Positions 1-10,400 of a DNA stretch of 64,000 nucleotides are shown one piece after another. The DNA is from Pseudidiomarina aestuarii. Lineage in GTDB: Bacteria; Pseudomonadota; Gammaproteobacteria; Enterobacterales; Alteromonadaceae. Every line of letters starts with the position of its first letter. The stretch's first letter is position 1. Made by a program: the position numbers and the translations under genes. The notes beneath the pieces were generated by a model. It ran no database searches. It saw only the letters and a list, made by a program, of their open reading frames with translations, and had not been told where the DNA came from. The stretch spans positions 1,674,001-1,738,000 of the forward strand of contig NZ_PIPR01000001.1 in the NCBI RefSeq assembly GCF_003987355.1, in the 5' to 3' direction.

Positions 1-742
1 AGTTCTCAGTCAAAACATGAGCGTCAGCAGGCAGCTGTTCGATATCGATAGCACCTTGCCAAACCTTACCATCCAGCGATTTAAACAACGAATCAGTGGA
101 ACCACTGGCAACAACCTCACCTGCAATCAAGATATAGGTATTGGCACAAAGGTGTTCAATATCTTCAACGATATGGGTAGAGAGTAATAACAATCTGGTT
201 TTCGCTACTTCATGTAGCACTTTATGCAGCCGCAACCGTTCGGCAGGATCCAGCCCTGATGTAGGTTCATCTAATATCAACACTTGCGGATTACCCAGTA
301 GCGCTTGGGCGATCCCAAAACGCTGCAACATACCACCGGAAAAATGACGCACCTGACGTTCAGCGACTTTTGTTAGATTGGTAAGCTCCAGCAAGCTCTC
401 AATTTGTGCTTGGCGTTGCTCCGTGTCATTAAGCCCTTTGAGGATTGCAATGTGCTCAAGCAATGCGCGGCACGAAATGTGTGGATACACACCAAAATGC
501 TGCGGTAGATACCCCAGTTGACTGCGCAAAAATAATGGATTGGAACGCACACATACACCGTTCATTGTAATTAAGCCGCTATCAGCGTCTTGCAGCGTGG
601 CAATCGTTCGCATCAAGCTTGATTTACCTGCACCATTAGGGCCCAGCAAGCCTACCATGCCGGTGCCTAGCTCCATAGAAATCTGCTTTAAAGCTTGGGT
701 TCCGTCAGCGTAGGTTTTCGAGATTGAGTCAAGTTGTAACAT
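1..742 (-). CDS. ABC transporter ATP-binding protein (partial, C-terminus beyond window)
   Basis: The frame is open from an ATG at 742 to the left edge, so about 247 N-terminal residues are present and the stop lies outside. The start has a good ribosome site (AGGAG, 5 bases before ATG). Visible are a Walker A box (GPNGAGKSS), a Q-loop region (GYLPQHFG), the signature FSGGMLQR, and Walker B with D-loop (VLILDEPTSGLDP) followed by the switch histidine in LSTHIVED. This order is that of single-domain exporter ATPases of the CcmA/NatA type, which usually pair with an ABC-2 permease; the permease gene would lie to the left, outside the window. It is divergent from the LytS-like kinase gene at 921, which may regulate it. 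The family call is firm; the substrate is unknown. Confidence 0.9.
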   Translation of the reverse strand, partial: MLQLDSISKTYADGTQALKQISMELGTGMVGLLGPNGAGKSSLMRTIATLQDADSGLITMNGVCVRSNPLFLRSQLGYLPQHFGVYPHISCRALLEHIAILKGLNDTEQRQAQIESLLELTNLTKVAERQVRHFSGGMLQRFGIAQALLGNPQVLILDEPTSGLDPAERLRLHKVLHEVAKTRLLLLSTHIVEDIEHLCANTYILIAGEVVASGSTDSLFKSLDGKVWQGAIDIEQLPADAHVLTEN

Positions 743-859
743 AGTCGCTCCTATCTGTTGGGCAAGAGACTAGAGCGCAACCTGGTGTGATGAAAGTAAA
801 GGGTGTTGAAGGTACTGGATTTCATGACAACGGTGCCTTTCGTCATTAAAATTGAAGCC

Positions 860-872
860 TTTGTCAGACAAA
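860..872. promoter_or_regulatory. Palindrome in the divergent ABC / LytS-like promoter region
   Basis: A perfect 6-bp inverted repeat around one central base, TTTGTCAGACAAA, lies 49 bp before the kinase start. A further pair, ATGAC (824-828) and GTCAT (842-846), sits just upstream. A TAGACT box at 889-894 could serve as a -10 element but has no good -35 at normal distance, as expected for an activator-dependent promoter. Binding by the LytTR regulator encoded next door is inference. Confidence 0.35.
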
Positions 873-920
873 AAGTGAGACTTTCGCATAGACTAAGTAA
901 AGTGATTAGAAATAAATCTT

Positions 921-2246
921 ATGAGCAAAAGCATGAGCGAGCTGAATTTCACTAGACTAAAACACTATCGTTTAGCCGTCTTACTTCCCCTGCTGACGGC
1001 TCTAGCTATTGAAGTCTTTCTGTCATTGCAAACGACGAACGGATCAGCTCTTGGCGCATTCAGTTGGGTACGCTTCTCCTTGCTCACAGGCGTTTTGATT
1101 TCTCTCTATTGGCTGCATCTTATTTTGCAACAATCAAGCCAATCAGATGCTTCGGTAGGCTGGCTCCGCTCTTTGGCCTCTCTCGACGCTGCTCTCGTTG
1201 TGTTGCTTCTGGTCTGGGCCTTGTTTATGACGAGTCTATTTGTCTATAACCCAGACCCGATGCGTAACCAGCCACTTGAGCCGGTCTTTGACCCCGTTCT
1301 TATGTTGCAAGAGTGGCAGCTCTCGCTCTATTACTTTTGGCAGTTCGGTGTGATGGCTGCGGTTATCTTTTTTTACTATTGGATGAATCGCTACCACTTT
1401 ATTCGCAAGATTCTTGCGCAGCATGGTGTTTACGTTTACGTGCTCAGTAGCACGCTATGGTTGCTACTGACTTACCCGGTATTTGCGTGGTTGGTATTAC
1501 AATTACCGCTTACCATCCCCGACCAGTCACTATTACCGTCCGAAGACCATAATATCTTTGCCGCCATGAACCTGCTCGCAGCGGGATCTATTTGGGCATT
1601 GACAGCACCTTTCATTCTGGCTTTTGAGCGACAACAAGGCGCAAAAGAAGTCGCTGAAATCAAGCAGCAACAAGTTCAGGCTGAGCTTAAAATGCTGCAG
1701 CAGCAGGTGAACCCTCACTTTCTTTTCAATACCTTAAATAGTATCTACGCGTTATGTTTAACCGGCGCTGCGAATGCGGCAACTATGCTATTAAATTTAT
1801 CTGACTTGCTGCGCTATGTTGTCTATGAGGGGCAAAAGTCTCGTGTTTTACTCTCAGAGGACTTGGACTATTTGAAGAACTATATTGAATTGCAACGCAT
1901 GCGCCTGGGCGATCGCTGCAAGCTTTCTTGGCTGGCTAATATTAACGACTCGCAGGCTAAAATCGCTCCCTTATTGTTGGTTATGTTGGTCGAAAATGCT
2001 TTCAAGCACGGTATAGAACCGACTTCTGCTGCTGGAAAGATTGACATTCATTCCAGCCTCGAAAACGGCGAGTTTGTATTTACCTGCACCAATAGCCTAG
2101 CCGACATTCCCAACGCTTCTCACGAAGCTGGAATTGGGTTGGAAAATCTGCAGCGCCGGCTGCAACTGACCTACCCCGGACAACACAATTTAACGAGCCA
2201 ACAAACCGGCTCACTATGGCACGCTGAGTTGAGGATTTTATTGTGA
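921..2246 (+). CDS. LytS/YehU-type membrane sensor histidine kinase
   Basis: A 441-residue protein with about six hydrophobic segments in residues 17-235 and a cytoplasmic kinase domain of the His_kinase (PF06580) type. The phospho-acceptor is His266 in QQQVNPHFLFNTLNS, the hallmark of LytS/AlgZ/YehU kinases. The N-box reads MLVENAFKHG and a glycine box (GIGLENLQRR) follows near the C-terminus. No GAF or PAS sensor domain is seen between membrane and kinase, so the signal is probably sensed in the membrane part. The stop codon overlaps the GTG start of the response regulator by 4 bp (GTGA), so the two are almost certainly co-translated. The ATG at 933 is an alternative start. The partial ABC ATPase gene divergent at 742 is a plausible target or partner. 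Confidence 0.92.
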   Translation: MSKSMSELNFTRLKHYRLAVLLPLLTALAIEVFLSLQTTNGSALGAFSWVRFSLLTGVLISLYWLHLILQQSSQSDASVGWLRSLASLDAALVVLLLVWALFMTSLFVYNPDPMRNQPLEPVFDPVLMLQEWQLSLYYFWQFGVMAAVIFFYYWMNRYHFIRKILAQHGVYVYVLSSTLWLLLTYPVFAWLVLQLPLTIPDQSLLPSEDHNIFAAMNLLAAGSIWALTAPFILAFERQQGAKEVAEIKQQQVQAELKMLQQQVNPHFLFNTLNSIYALCLTGAANAATMLLNLSDLLRYVVYEGQKSRVLLSEDLDYLKNYIELQRMRLGDRCKLSWLANINDSQAKIAPLLLVMLVENAFKHGIEPTSAAGKIDIHSSLENGEFVFTCTNSLADIPNASHEAGIGLENLQRRLQLTYPGQHNLTSQQTGSLWHAELRILL

Positions 2247-2920
2247 AAGTCCTAATTGTCGATGACGAGCCGCTGGCGCACGATGTGCTCTTACATTACA
2301 TTAAAGAACACCAAGAAATCGCTGTGGTGGGCCAGTGCTATAGCGCTACCGAAGCGTTAACTTACCTTGCCCACCATCAAGTGGATTTGATGTTCGTAGA
2401 TATTAAGATGCCGGGCCTGTCAGGCCTCGATATGCTCCGCGTGATGGCAAATAAGCCACAAGTTATCCTATGTACAGCCTTTCAGGAGTATGCAATCGAA
2501 GGTTTTGAGCTAGATGTGACTGACTATTTACTCAAACCTGTGCGTGCGGAGCGCTTTGCGCAGGCAATCGAAAAAGTGCGACAACGCATTCTCAGCGCTT
2601 CGTCTGCAAGCGAGCGTCAAAGCTTAATCCTCCGCGTCGATCGTGAAGACCGAAAACTGTGGCTCGATAGTATTGAATGCTTTGAGAGTTACGGTAACTT
2701 TGTCAAAGTCTGGCAGGATCAGCAATGCTGTCTCACTAACGGGCCTCTCAAGGCTCTTGCAGAAAAACTTCCGTCCGAAGATTTTATGCAGGTACATAAG
2801 TCTGTTTTGGTGAACAAAGCTCATATTATCGCGAGGGACACAATCAGTCTGACGCTGAAAAGCGGGCGCAAGGTTCCGATTGGTAAATCATTCAAAGCTG
2901 ACTTGGCTGACCTGTGGTAG
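2243..2920 (+). CDS. LytTR-family response regulator
   Basis: A 225-residue two-domain regulator. The receiver domain (residues 1-115) has the acidic pair D7/D8, phospho-acceptor D53 in FVDIKMPG, T78 and K98 in DYLLKP. The C-terminal LytTR DNA-binding domain (about 125-225) carries the typical IECFESYGNFVKV and FMQVHKSVLVN segments. It starts with GTG inside the kinase stop codon, so it is the cognate regulator of the LytS-like kinase. Its targets are unknown; the divergent ABC gene is the nearest candidate. Confidence 0.93.
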   Translation: MKVLIVDDEPLAHDVLLHYIKEHQEIAVVGQCYSATEALTYLAHHQVDLMFVDIKMPGLSGLDMLRVMANKPQVILCTAFQEYAIEGFELDVTDYLLKPVRAERFAQAIEKVRQRILSASSASERQSLILRVDREDRKLWLDSIECFESYGNFVKVWQDQQCCLTNGPLKALAEKLPSEDFMQVHKSVLVNKAHIIARDTISLTLKSGRKVPIGKSFKADLADLW

Positions 2921-3131
2921 CCAGACAACCGCCTTTCAGAGTTTGCAAGCTAACCAACTCAGTAAGGATTTTCTGGTTTTACCACCGAAACTGGGGCTCA
3001 TCGAAACGCGCGATGCATCGAGAGTGTGCATTTTCGTTAGCGTTACGCTTGCCAAGTTGAAACAGACGGGAGCTTAAAAGCAACAACTTCAGGCAAAGAA
3101 AAGCTATGTGTAAATCCTCGTCTTATGACAC

Positions 3132-3875
3132 TTATGTCAGCAGCTTAAACCGCGCATAAAGTGGGTTGTGATCAGACACGGTGCTGGTGTCAATCGCGGA
3201 CGCTTGTTGCAGTGAAAGATCACGGTAGAAGATGAAATCCAGCGGGTGCTGTCGGTAGGTTTTGACATGATGGGGGTCGGCCATAATAGCTTTCTTGAGA
3301 CCTACGCTGCGACAGAATTGCAGTAAACGTAAGCGCCGGCGTCGGCTCCACACATTAAAATCACCCGCCACAATGAGCGGTCCTTTATGACCTAAAATCT
3401 CCTCTTTAATGATGTCTATTTCTTGTGAAAACTGCTGGGCGCGAACAAAGTTGATCGCGTGGACGTTGACGACTAACAAAGTTCCGCCCACTGCGAGTGC
3501 ATGGTACGAGAGCATATAACTTTTATGTGTGGCAAACATGCCTTCGCGCTTTCTACTCAGTCGAGCTTGAGCCTCTGTGAAAGCATACTGGCTAGCGGTA
3601 AGCACGCCATAAGTCGAACGACGTGTTTGCATATTGGGCGCAACCGCGTACGACCAGTGCGGCGACAACCAATTATCTTTCGCACTCAGCTTCGCCTCTT
3701 GGAGCAATAAAAATAAACAAGGGAAGTCAGCTAAAACACGCGCTAAAGTGCGCTGAAACTGGGTCGTTTCGGTCAATTTCTGAGTATTCCAGCACAGCAC
3801 ACCAAACGCTTCACCATGAACAATTGGATGCTCATGGATGAATTGCTGAGGAATCACGACCTTGGGTTTGAGCAC
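3132..3875 (-). CDS. Endonuclease/exonuclease/phosphatase (EEP) family protein
   Basis: A 247-residue protein of the EEP fold (DNase I/exonuclease III-like). The metal and catalytic signature is complete and in order: N30 (CWNTQK), E60 (LLLQEAK), H139 (VNVHAINF), D172 and N174 (VAGDFNVWS), D213 (PLDFIFYR) and the D235-H236 pair (VSDHNPL). There is no signal peptide. It resembles short bacterial proteins annotated as EEP family, whose substrates (nucleic acid, phosphoinositide or other phosphodiester) are mostly unproven. The start is GTG with AAGGCGG upstream. It is convergent with the LytTR gene and monocistronic. Confidence 0.85.
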   Translation of the reverse strand: MLKPKVVIPQQFIHEHPIVHGEAFGVLCWNTQKLTETTQFQRTLARVLADFPCLFLLLQEAKLSAKDNWLSPHWSYAVAPNMQTRRSTYGVLTASQYAFTEAQARLSRKREGMFATHKSYMLSYHALAVGGTLLVVNVHAINFVRAQQFSQEIDIIKEEILGHKGPLIVAGDFNVWSRRRRLRLLQFCRSVGLKKAIMADPHHVKTYRQHPLDFIFYRDLSLQQASAIDTSTVSDHNPLYARFKLLT

Positions 3876-3973
3876 ACTTCCGCCTTGTTAAGAATCCGCA
3901 CCCTTATTTTGTCACTTGGGCCTTAACTTCAGACACTAATTGAGTGTATCAGGTTCAATTCGGTACTCTGTGA

Positions 3974-5098
3974 CTAATCTTTCATCAATAGCATCAGTTC
4001 GTGGGCGCTTTGCTGGCCAATGTGCCTGACTAGCTCGCGAGGCGTGTTGTCACCGAATTCGAAGGTTACGGCATGTACGCCGTAAGTACGACCAATATAA
4101 TGGGTGAACACATGTGATTCTTCGCGATAGCTGGCTCGCTCGCGGACGGTGAAGGAGCTCAGCCGACTCGCTTTCAGAGCGTCAAGCCAGCGCGTCACAA
4201 AATCTGTGGGCTGAGCACCGGATTCAGGCGCAAGCGTGTAGAAGATATCCTGCTGAGTAGAATGAAAATCTAACGCGAAGGCCAAGCGTTCGTCCTCACC
4301 GAGTTGTTGATTCAAATAGTCTATTACAGCCTTAGTTTCCGGCTGGCTGAATTCGCCCCAATCGCGGTTGAGGTCTTTACCACCTGCATTATGGCGCCAG
4401 TGGCCGTTGGCGACGCCATCTGGGTTAACCATGGGTACGACTAAAACGTTGTAACGGTTATAAAATGCATTTTGTAAGTCCGCATCAGCGGCAAGATAAT
4501 CCACAAAAGATAGGAGACCAATCGCCCCAGTTAACTCGGGCGGGTGCTGGCGGCCAATGACTAATAACCATTCTTTATTGTTTTCGGCAACCGCTTGCAT
4601 GGCAACAATGTCGCGGCCTTGTACAGACTGGCCAATAACCGTGGTGTTAAACCGTTGAGCACGCGCGCCCGTGGTCATCCATTGCTGGTAATCTTCGGCG
4701 GTCCATAATTCTTGACCGGCAACGTACAGTGGCTGATCACTAATTTTGAGCGAGAATTGAAACTGCTGGTCGACAACAGTAAACGGCACCGTTTCCCAGG
4801 TATCACCGTCAGTACTGATTTTCGGCATGTAGCGTGCGCGGCTCTGCTCTGCAACAAGCTCAATTTCAATCTCTCGCGCTCCAGTTTTCGAAACCACGGT
4901 GAACGCGTACCAAGGGCTAGGATTGATCGGATAGTTCTCTGCGACAGTGGTCAGACGAAAATGTCCATCACCAAGCTGCTCACATTGACTGAGTTTGCCA
5001 CCTTCAAATTCAGCACTAAACGCTACTTCTTCAAAGTCACAAGCACTTGCTAACGACGGTAAGCAAAGTCCGAGCGCCAACCACCAACGTATCGTCAT
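3974..5098 (-). CDS. Secreted M14-family zinc carboxypeptidase
   Basis: A 374-residue precursor with a signal peptide (cleavage near residues 18-19, before CDFEE). Residues about 20-135 form the beta-rich N-terminal domain found in cytosolic-carboxypeptidase-like M14 enzymes; residues 138-372 are the peptidase. Zinc ligands are H185 and E188 (RQHPPELT) and H279 (LDFHSTQQ). Substrate-binding residues are N244-R245 (DLNRDW), and the catalytic base is E347 (VTFEFGD). It should trim C-terminal residues from peptides in the periplasm or medium. The start is 5 bp after the SGNH hydrolase stop, and the SLC13 and TonB receptor genes lie upstream in the same direction, which suggests one catabolic operon. 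Confidence 0.9.
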   Translation of the reverse strand: MTIRWWLALGLCLPSLASACDFEEVAFSAEFEGGKLSQCEQLGDGHFRLTTVAENYPINPSPWYAFTVVSKTGAREIEIELVAEQSRARYMPKISTDGDTWETVPFTVVDQQFQFSLKISDQPLYVAGQELWTAEDYQQWMTTGARAQRFNTTVIGQSVQGRDIVAMQAVAENNKEWLLVIGRQHPPELTGAIGLLSFVDYLAADADLQNAFYNRYNVLVVPMVNPDGVANGHWRHNAGGKDLNRDWGEFSQPETKAVIDYLNQQLGEDERLAFALDFHSTQQDIFYTLAPESGAQPTDFVTRWLDALKASRLSSFTVRERASYREESHVFTHYIGRTYGVHAVTFEFGDNTPRELVRHIGQQSAHELMLLMKD

Positions 5099-5103
5099 CG
5101 ACT

Positions 5104-5892
5104 TTACTCCTGCTCCGTTGTCGTCAATGCAAAATAATCAGCGACTACCTGCCAACTCAAGCGTTGCAAAGCTAGCGCAGTATCAGTATCTAAATCGGCG
5201 GTAAAGAGGTTACCCTCGGGGCTCCGTTGATACAAGCTTGCATACATAACGCATGCAGCTAAATAGGTGCCGGCCATACTTGGGTGTTTGATATCACGCC
5301 GATACAGTAACTGTTCGTCGGCCGCACCACGCACATCTTTCATAAATAAGTTGATTTCAGGATGACGCTCAGCTGCTGCCGCAAAGGCTACGCCAACCGG
5401 CACGACCAAAGCATCATGTCGTTTGCCAACGCGTTCATAAGCAGCTTGCAGCTTGCGACTCATCGAAGGTTCGTTTTGATACCCCCACGTCATAAACAGC
5501 ACAGGCTGTATATCGCGGTCGCGCAAAGCCTGAATCATCAGCTCCATGGCCTTTTCGAATCGTGCTGACTTCTTCTTATCCAACGGTTCGTTACTGTGCC
5601 CTTGCAAAACCACTGCATGCCAGTTGTCGTCGCCAGCGCTCAAGTAACTATTGAGCAAGCGACCAGTTTCATGAATATGACCACCGGACAGCGTCAGCAA
5701 TCGCACTCGGTTTTCGCCGGCTTGCCACGCGCCCTCAGCGCGCAGCAAATTAGCGAAGTGATTGTGGATGCCGTTGCTATAAAAGCTGAAGCTATTGCCA
5801 ACAAATAGAACTCGCTCTGGGTTGTCCGCAGCCTGCACTGGCGCGACCAGAGCCAGTGCAACAATCCAACCAACCAACAGTTTCCTCAGCAT
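5104..5892 (-). CDS. Secreted SGNH/GDSL-like hydrolase
   Basis: A 262-residue precursor with a clear signal peptide (residues 1-21, ending VQAA). The mature start carries the block I nucleophile motif FVGNSFSFY with candidate Ser34. A Gly-rich segment SGGHIHETG, a block with Asn (LQGHSNEP) and a late Asp/His block (DIKHPSMAG) complete the SGNH pattern. The NSFS form of block I resembles DUF4886-type members. It is likely an esterase or deacylase acting on a sugar, peptide or lipid in the periplasm. It lies between the M14 peptidase (5 bp) and SLC13 symporter (13 bp) genes on the same strand, so it is probably co-transcribed with them. The substrate is not deducible. Confidence 0.8.
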   Translation of the reverse strand: MLRKLLVGWIVALALVAPVQAADNPERVLFVGNSFSFYSNGIHNHFANLLRAEGAWQAGENRVRLLTLSGGHIHETGRLLNSYLSAGDDNWHAVVLQGHSNEPLDKKKSARFEKAMELMIQALRDRDIQPVLFMTWGYQNEPSMSRKLQAAYERVGKRHDALVVPVGVAFAAAAERHPEINLFMKDVRGAADEQLLYRRDIKHPSMAGTYLAACVMYASLYQRSPEGNLFTADLDTDTALALQRLSWQVVADYFALTTTEQE

Positions 5893-5905
5893 GAGAGACT
5901 CCTTG

Positions 5906-7384
5906 TTACGTCGGGAACACCATGGGCGCTAACCAAATTGAGACCACGGTTAGCAAGGCCATGCCGATAACGTTGAGTACTAAGCCAGCGCGGACCATGT
6001 CAGGAATGGTCAGCTTACCCGAGGCAAACACAATAGCATTCGGCGGCGTCGCTACCGGCAGCATAAAGGCGCAGCTTGCCGCTAGGGTGACTGGAATACA
6101 CAGCACTAGAGGTGACACACCTAGCTCTAACGCTACCGCACCAACCACTGGCAAGAAGGTTGCAGCGGTGGCAACATTGCTGGTCAGTTCGGTTAAGAAA
6201 ATAACCAAACCGGTGGCAGCCAATACCAGAGCAATCACACCAAACGCGCCAAGCGGCATCAAGTTGCCTCCGAGCCATTCGGCTAAACCCGAGTCAGAAA
6301 CAGACGCTGCGAGACTTAAACCGCCACCAAATAGGATTAACACGCCCCATGGTAGTCCTTGTACGTTTTCCCATGTCAGCAGTTGTGCTTGTTTTTGTGA
6401 ACCACTCGGTAGCAAGAACAGCAATAACGCTGCCGCCATGACAATGCCCGTGTCGGTAAGAAAGTCGATACCTAGCCAAGCTGAAATAGGACGGCGCAAA
6501 ATCCAAAAGGTGATTACTAGCAAAAAGACCGCACCAACTCGAGCTTCGGCTTTGGTCATGGGGCCGAGATCGGACACCATATTTTTAATGTGGTCGTTGA
6601 CCTCAGGGTTCGCAGGAATATTTACCTTGTAGGTGAAGTGTGTCAGCGAGTACCAAGCAAGTGGTAACATGAACAACATGACCGGCACACCAACCAGCAT
6701 CCAACTCGCAAAGGTGATCTGGATATCGTAGTTTTCGATCAAAAATGCAGCCAACAAAGCATTCGGCGGTGTGCCAATGAGCGTTGCCAAGCCACCAATG
6801 GTCGCAGCATAGGCCAAGCCCAATAACATCGCTTTTTGAAACGACTTCAGCTCGCCAGGATGGAGATGACTGTTTTCTTCGGCGATCATATTGGCGACCG
6901 ACAATGCTATCGGCATCAGCATCATGGTGGTTGAGGTATTGGTCATCCACATTGACAACAACGCTGCGACCACCATAAAACCAGCAATCAGGAATTTGCC
7001 GTCAGTGCCTGTTACCGACAAGATCGATAAGGCGATACGCTTGTGTAGCTGCCATTTTTCGATGGCAATGGCCAAAATAAAGCCACCCAAATACAAGTAG
7101 ATAGTGGGATTTGCGTAGTGCCGACTCGCATCTGCAATAGTGGTCACGTCCAAGAACGGGAACATGATCATCGGTAAAAATGCAGTGACTGGCACAGAGA
7201 CCGCCTCGGTCGCCCACCATGCTGCCATCCACAAACCTACAGCGGCAACCCGCCATGCGGCTGGATCCATCGTGGTCTGGGTGCGGTCGAACAACATCAT
7301 TACGAAAAAAATGATTGGCCCGAGTAACAGGCCAATGTTTTGATAACGCGCCCGCTCAGGGGCGCGTGTTTCAGTTGCGTGCAT
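5906..7384 (-). CDS. DASS/SLC13-family sodium:dicarboxylate (or anion) symporter
   Basis: A 492-residue inner-membrane protein with a dozen or so hydrophobic segments. It shows the inverted-repeat signatures of the divalent anion:sodium symporter family: MTNTSTTMM with GTPPNALL in the first half, and LTSNVATAATFLP with ATPPNAIVFASG in the second. These SNT/TNT-type motifs form the sodium and carboxylate sites in characterised members such as VcINDY. Likely substrates are succinate, fumarate, malate or a related anion. It lies 13 bp upstream of the SGNH gene and 26 bp after the TonB receptor stop, so it probably imports a product released by the neighbouring hydrolases. Confidence 0.9.
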   Translation of the reverse strand: MHATETRAPERARYQNIGLLLGPIIFFVMMLFDRTQTTMDPAAWRVAAVGLWMAAWWATEAVSVPVTAFLPMIMFPFLDVTTIADASRHYANPTIYLYLGGFILAIAIEKWQLHKRIALSILSVTGTDGKFLIAGFMVVAALLSMWMTNTSTTMMLMPIALSVANMIAEENSHLHPGELKSFQKAMLLGLAYAATIGGLATLIGTPPNALLAAFLIENYDIQITFASWMLVGVPVMLFMLPLAWYSLTHFTYKVNIPANPEVNDHIKNMVSDLGPMTKAEARVGAVFLLVITFWILRRPISAWLGIDFLTDTGIVMAAALLLFLLPSGSQKQAQLLTWENVQGLPWGVLILFGGGLSLAASVSDSGLAEWLGGNLMPLGAFGVIALVLAATGLVIFLTELTSNVATAATFLPVVGAVALELGVSPLVLCIPVTLAASCAFMLPVATPPNAIVFASGKLTIPDMVRAGLVLNVIGMALLTVVSIWLAPMVFPT

Positions 7385-7410
7385 GATTACATCCTAATTA
7401 TTCAGTTCAA

Positions 7411-10400
7411 TTAAAATCGTGCACTGACGTCGATATAGAACTGCCGGCCATAGTCACGGTGAGCATCTGAGAAGAAGCCGAAGTAGCCATCCGCGAGTGG
7501 CGCGCGCTCATCAAACAAGTTGACCACACCAACGCGGAAGCGAGTGTCGACATTGTTCAATAATACGGTGTAATCAAAGGTTGCATTGAACGTAGTCATA
7601 GCAGGAATGACGTATCGCGTGCCATCGTCGAGAGTCAAATCACTTTGGTAGAAGCTACCAATGCGATTTCCAGTCAACGATGCGGCATATGCCTCTTTAC
7701 GCCAAGATAGACGAGCAGAATGACGCTGCTCTTGGTTGCCATCACGTCCAATCAAATCGGCAAAGCCAGTCACAGGGAACGAAGCTGGCAGCAAACCACT
7801 TTCTTGAGCTTCGACCAATACCTTCGCATCACCACCAGCGCTTTGTTCAAATTTTTCTAGGAATGAACCGTTGTATTTGAAGCTAAAACGGCCGTAATCA
7901 GAATTGACGCTGTAATAGACGCCGACGTCGAAGCCTGCCAATGTCCGCGTGTCGAGGTTGGCATATTGGTCTGTGATTTGTGAGATTTCACCAGCCGGAC
8001 AAATACCAGCAGCCTCGTAGAAGCCAGCGGTCCCAGGGTCAATGTCACCACGCGCAACGGCTGCATTGAATGATGCGCTGTCACAGTTGCTTAGACCGTT
8101 TTCTAAGCGCATGACTAAATCGAGTAAGGTGTGGTTTTCTTCACCAAACAAGCCGATAGTGTTTTCTTTTTCAATGGTCCAATAGTCGACTGTTAGCGTC
8201 AGATCATCCATTGGATTAAACACAATACCAAGGTTGGTGTTTACTGATTCCTCAGGCACCAGTTGATCACTACCTTGTGCGACTCGTTGAACCGAATTAC
8301 GGCAATCCAATTCATCCTGATTCGGATCACCACCGAATTCTGCTGCGTACAAACATGTGTAGTCGGTGCGCGTGTTGTTTCGGGCAACAATGCTCTCGTT
8401 GATGGTGACTAGGTTCGGTGCACGGAATGCTTCTGACCAAGAACCACGTAACATAAACATGTCGTTCGGAGACCAACCGAAGGCGACTTTGCCGACTGTC
8501 GTGCTGATAGTATCTGAAAAGTCTTCGTAACGAATCGCGGCTTGCACATCGAGCGTTTCAAGCACTGGAATTTGGAGCTCGGTGAAAAACGACGTGACAT
8601 CTCGCTCACCGCTGCTATCAGGTGTAGGACTTGAGTTCACCACATCTGACACAAACGGGTACGTCTCCCCGTCGTAGCTCGTAAATTGAATGGTACCGTC
8701 TAAGCGCGGATCACGGTCATCTTTAAACGATTCCTCGCGATACTCGACACCCGCAACAAAGCCAACAGGTCCAGCCGGAAGCTCGTAAATTGCTGGGTTC
8801 GCCATTTTGAAATCAAACATGGTTAGCTCGGTTTCACTCGAGCGATAAACATCGATTAAAGCGCGTTCAATGTTGCTGTTTACCCCGCCACTAAATGGGT
8901 TATAAGCGTTGGGTGTTGGATCGAAAAGCGCTTCGGCCATCAGGTTGTTTGATACTCGGTTTGAAGTGACATCATCCTTTGTGGCTTTCGAGTGCGTGAC
9001 AGCACCCTCCCAATCCCACATACCCCAAACTCCTCGGAAACCTTGTAAGAAGCGGTAAGAGTCACCATCGTTATTGACGATTCGCGGAATTTCCGCGAAC
9101 CGGTAGTTATCGATTTCTAGCTCTAGGCCACTACATGGCACGTCTGGAATCAGTTCATCTGGGAGACGATTAGGCGATCCACATGGGCCCAATGGGTTGT
9201 AGTAGTTTTCAGCACCCACACGAAGTTTAACTGCGCTAAACGGAGATGTCGGATGGCGACGTAGGTTCGTGTTCGATGCATAGTACGAGACTTCACTGAA
9301 GCTCTCGAGGCCATTATCGAATTCGTGATTGACGAAGAGGAACAAGTTGGTGCGATCCATTTTCGAGCGTAAATCACGGTCAGCGTTTAAGTTATAGCGA
9401 TAAACACCTTGGCCGTCGACCGCACCACAAATGTACTCGTTGATATCATATTCACAACGGGGGTCGCCGACTGGATAGGTTTCGAATTCACCAGCGTTAT
9501 CAGTAATGGAGCCATTGACGCCTACTCCAGACGCGCGGGTGATCAAGTCATATTGTCCATACAGCGAGTTCGCGCTGTCGTTACGGAAGCGGGTGTCACC
9601 AGCCCACGGAGAACCCTCTGGAATCAGTCTGCGGAAATCAGAATCAGCCCATCGCTCATCATCTTGTGAGTTAATGCGGTCGCGCTTATAGAAGCCACCA
9701 AAGAAACTGACATTTGTGCGGCCATCATTAAAGTCTTCGCCCCACTCAACCTGTAATTGTTGTGCCGGGCTGGAGAAATTCTCAAAATCTGAGTAGCGCG
9801 CAGACACGTTAAAGCCAACGAAATCGCTTTTCACCACATGGTTGACCACACCGGCAACGGCGTCAGCTCCATAAATGGCTGAAGCGCCATCTCGCAACAC
9901 TTCTACTTGGTCCAAACCAAACACTGGAATCATATTGACGTTGGCGGAGTTCACCGGCACGAAGCTACCACCGACCTCTTCGGTTTGATAGGTTGCAGAG
10001 TTCACCATGCGGCGACCGTTTAACAAGATGAGCGTATTACCGGTACCCAAATTACGCAGGTTGTATGAACCAACGTCGCCACGCGCGGAGTTTACACCAC
10101 CAGAAATATTCTCAGCTTCACTCATGAAGTTCTGGCCGTTTTCTGGAATAAGTTGCAGTAAATCGTCCAGTGACTCTACGCCTAACTCACCGATTTCTTC
10201 GGCACTGATCACCGACACGGCAAGGGCGTCTGATACCTGTGCGTTCTTAATGTTGGAACCCACTACCGTAATGCGTTCAACAGATTTGTCTGGTTGCGCC
10301 GCCTCGGCGTCGTCTTCAACTTGTTGTGCAAAAGCTTGTGAGGATAAGACCAATGCCACGGCAGCTGCGACTTTGGTTAACTTAGCCTGGGTTGATACTG

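Noticed and set aside
5922-6632. 236-codon plus-strand open frame opposite the SLC13 symporter gene
   Set aside because: Its protein is low-complexity and matches nothing, while the minus strand encodes a complete, well-conserved transporter. It is a shadow frame.
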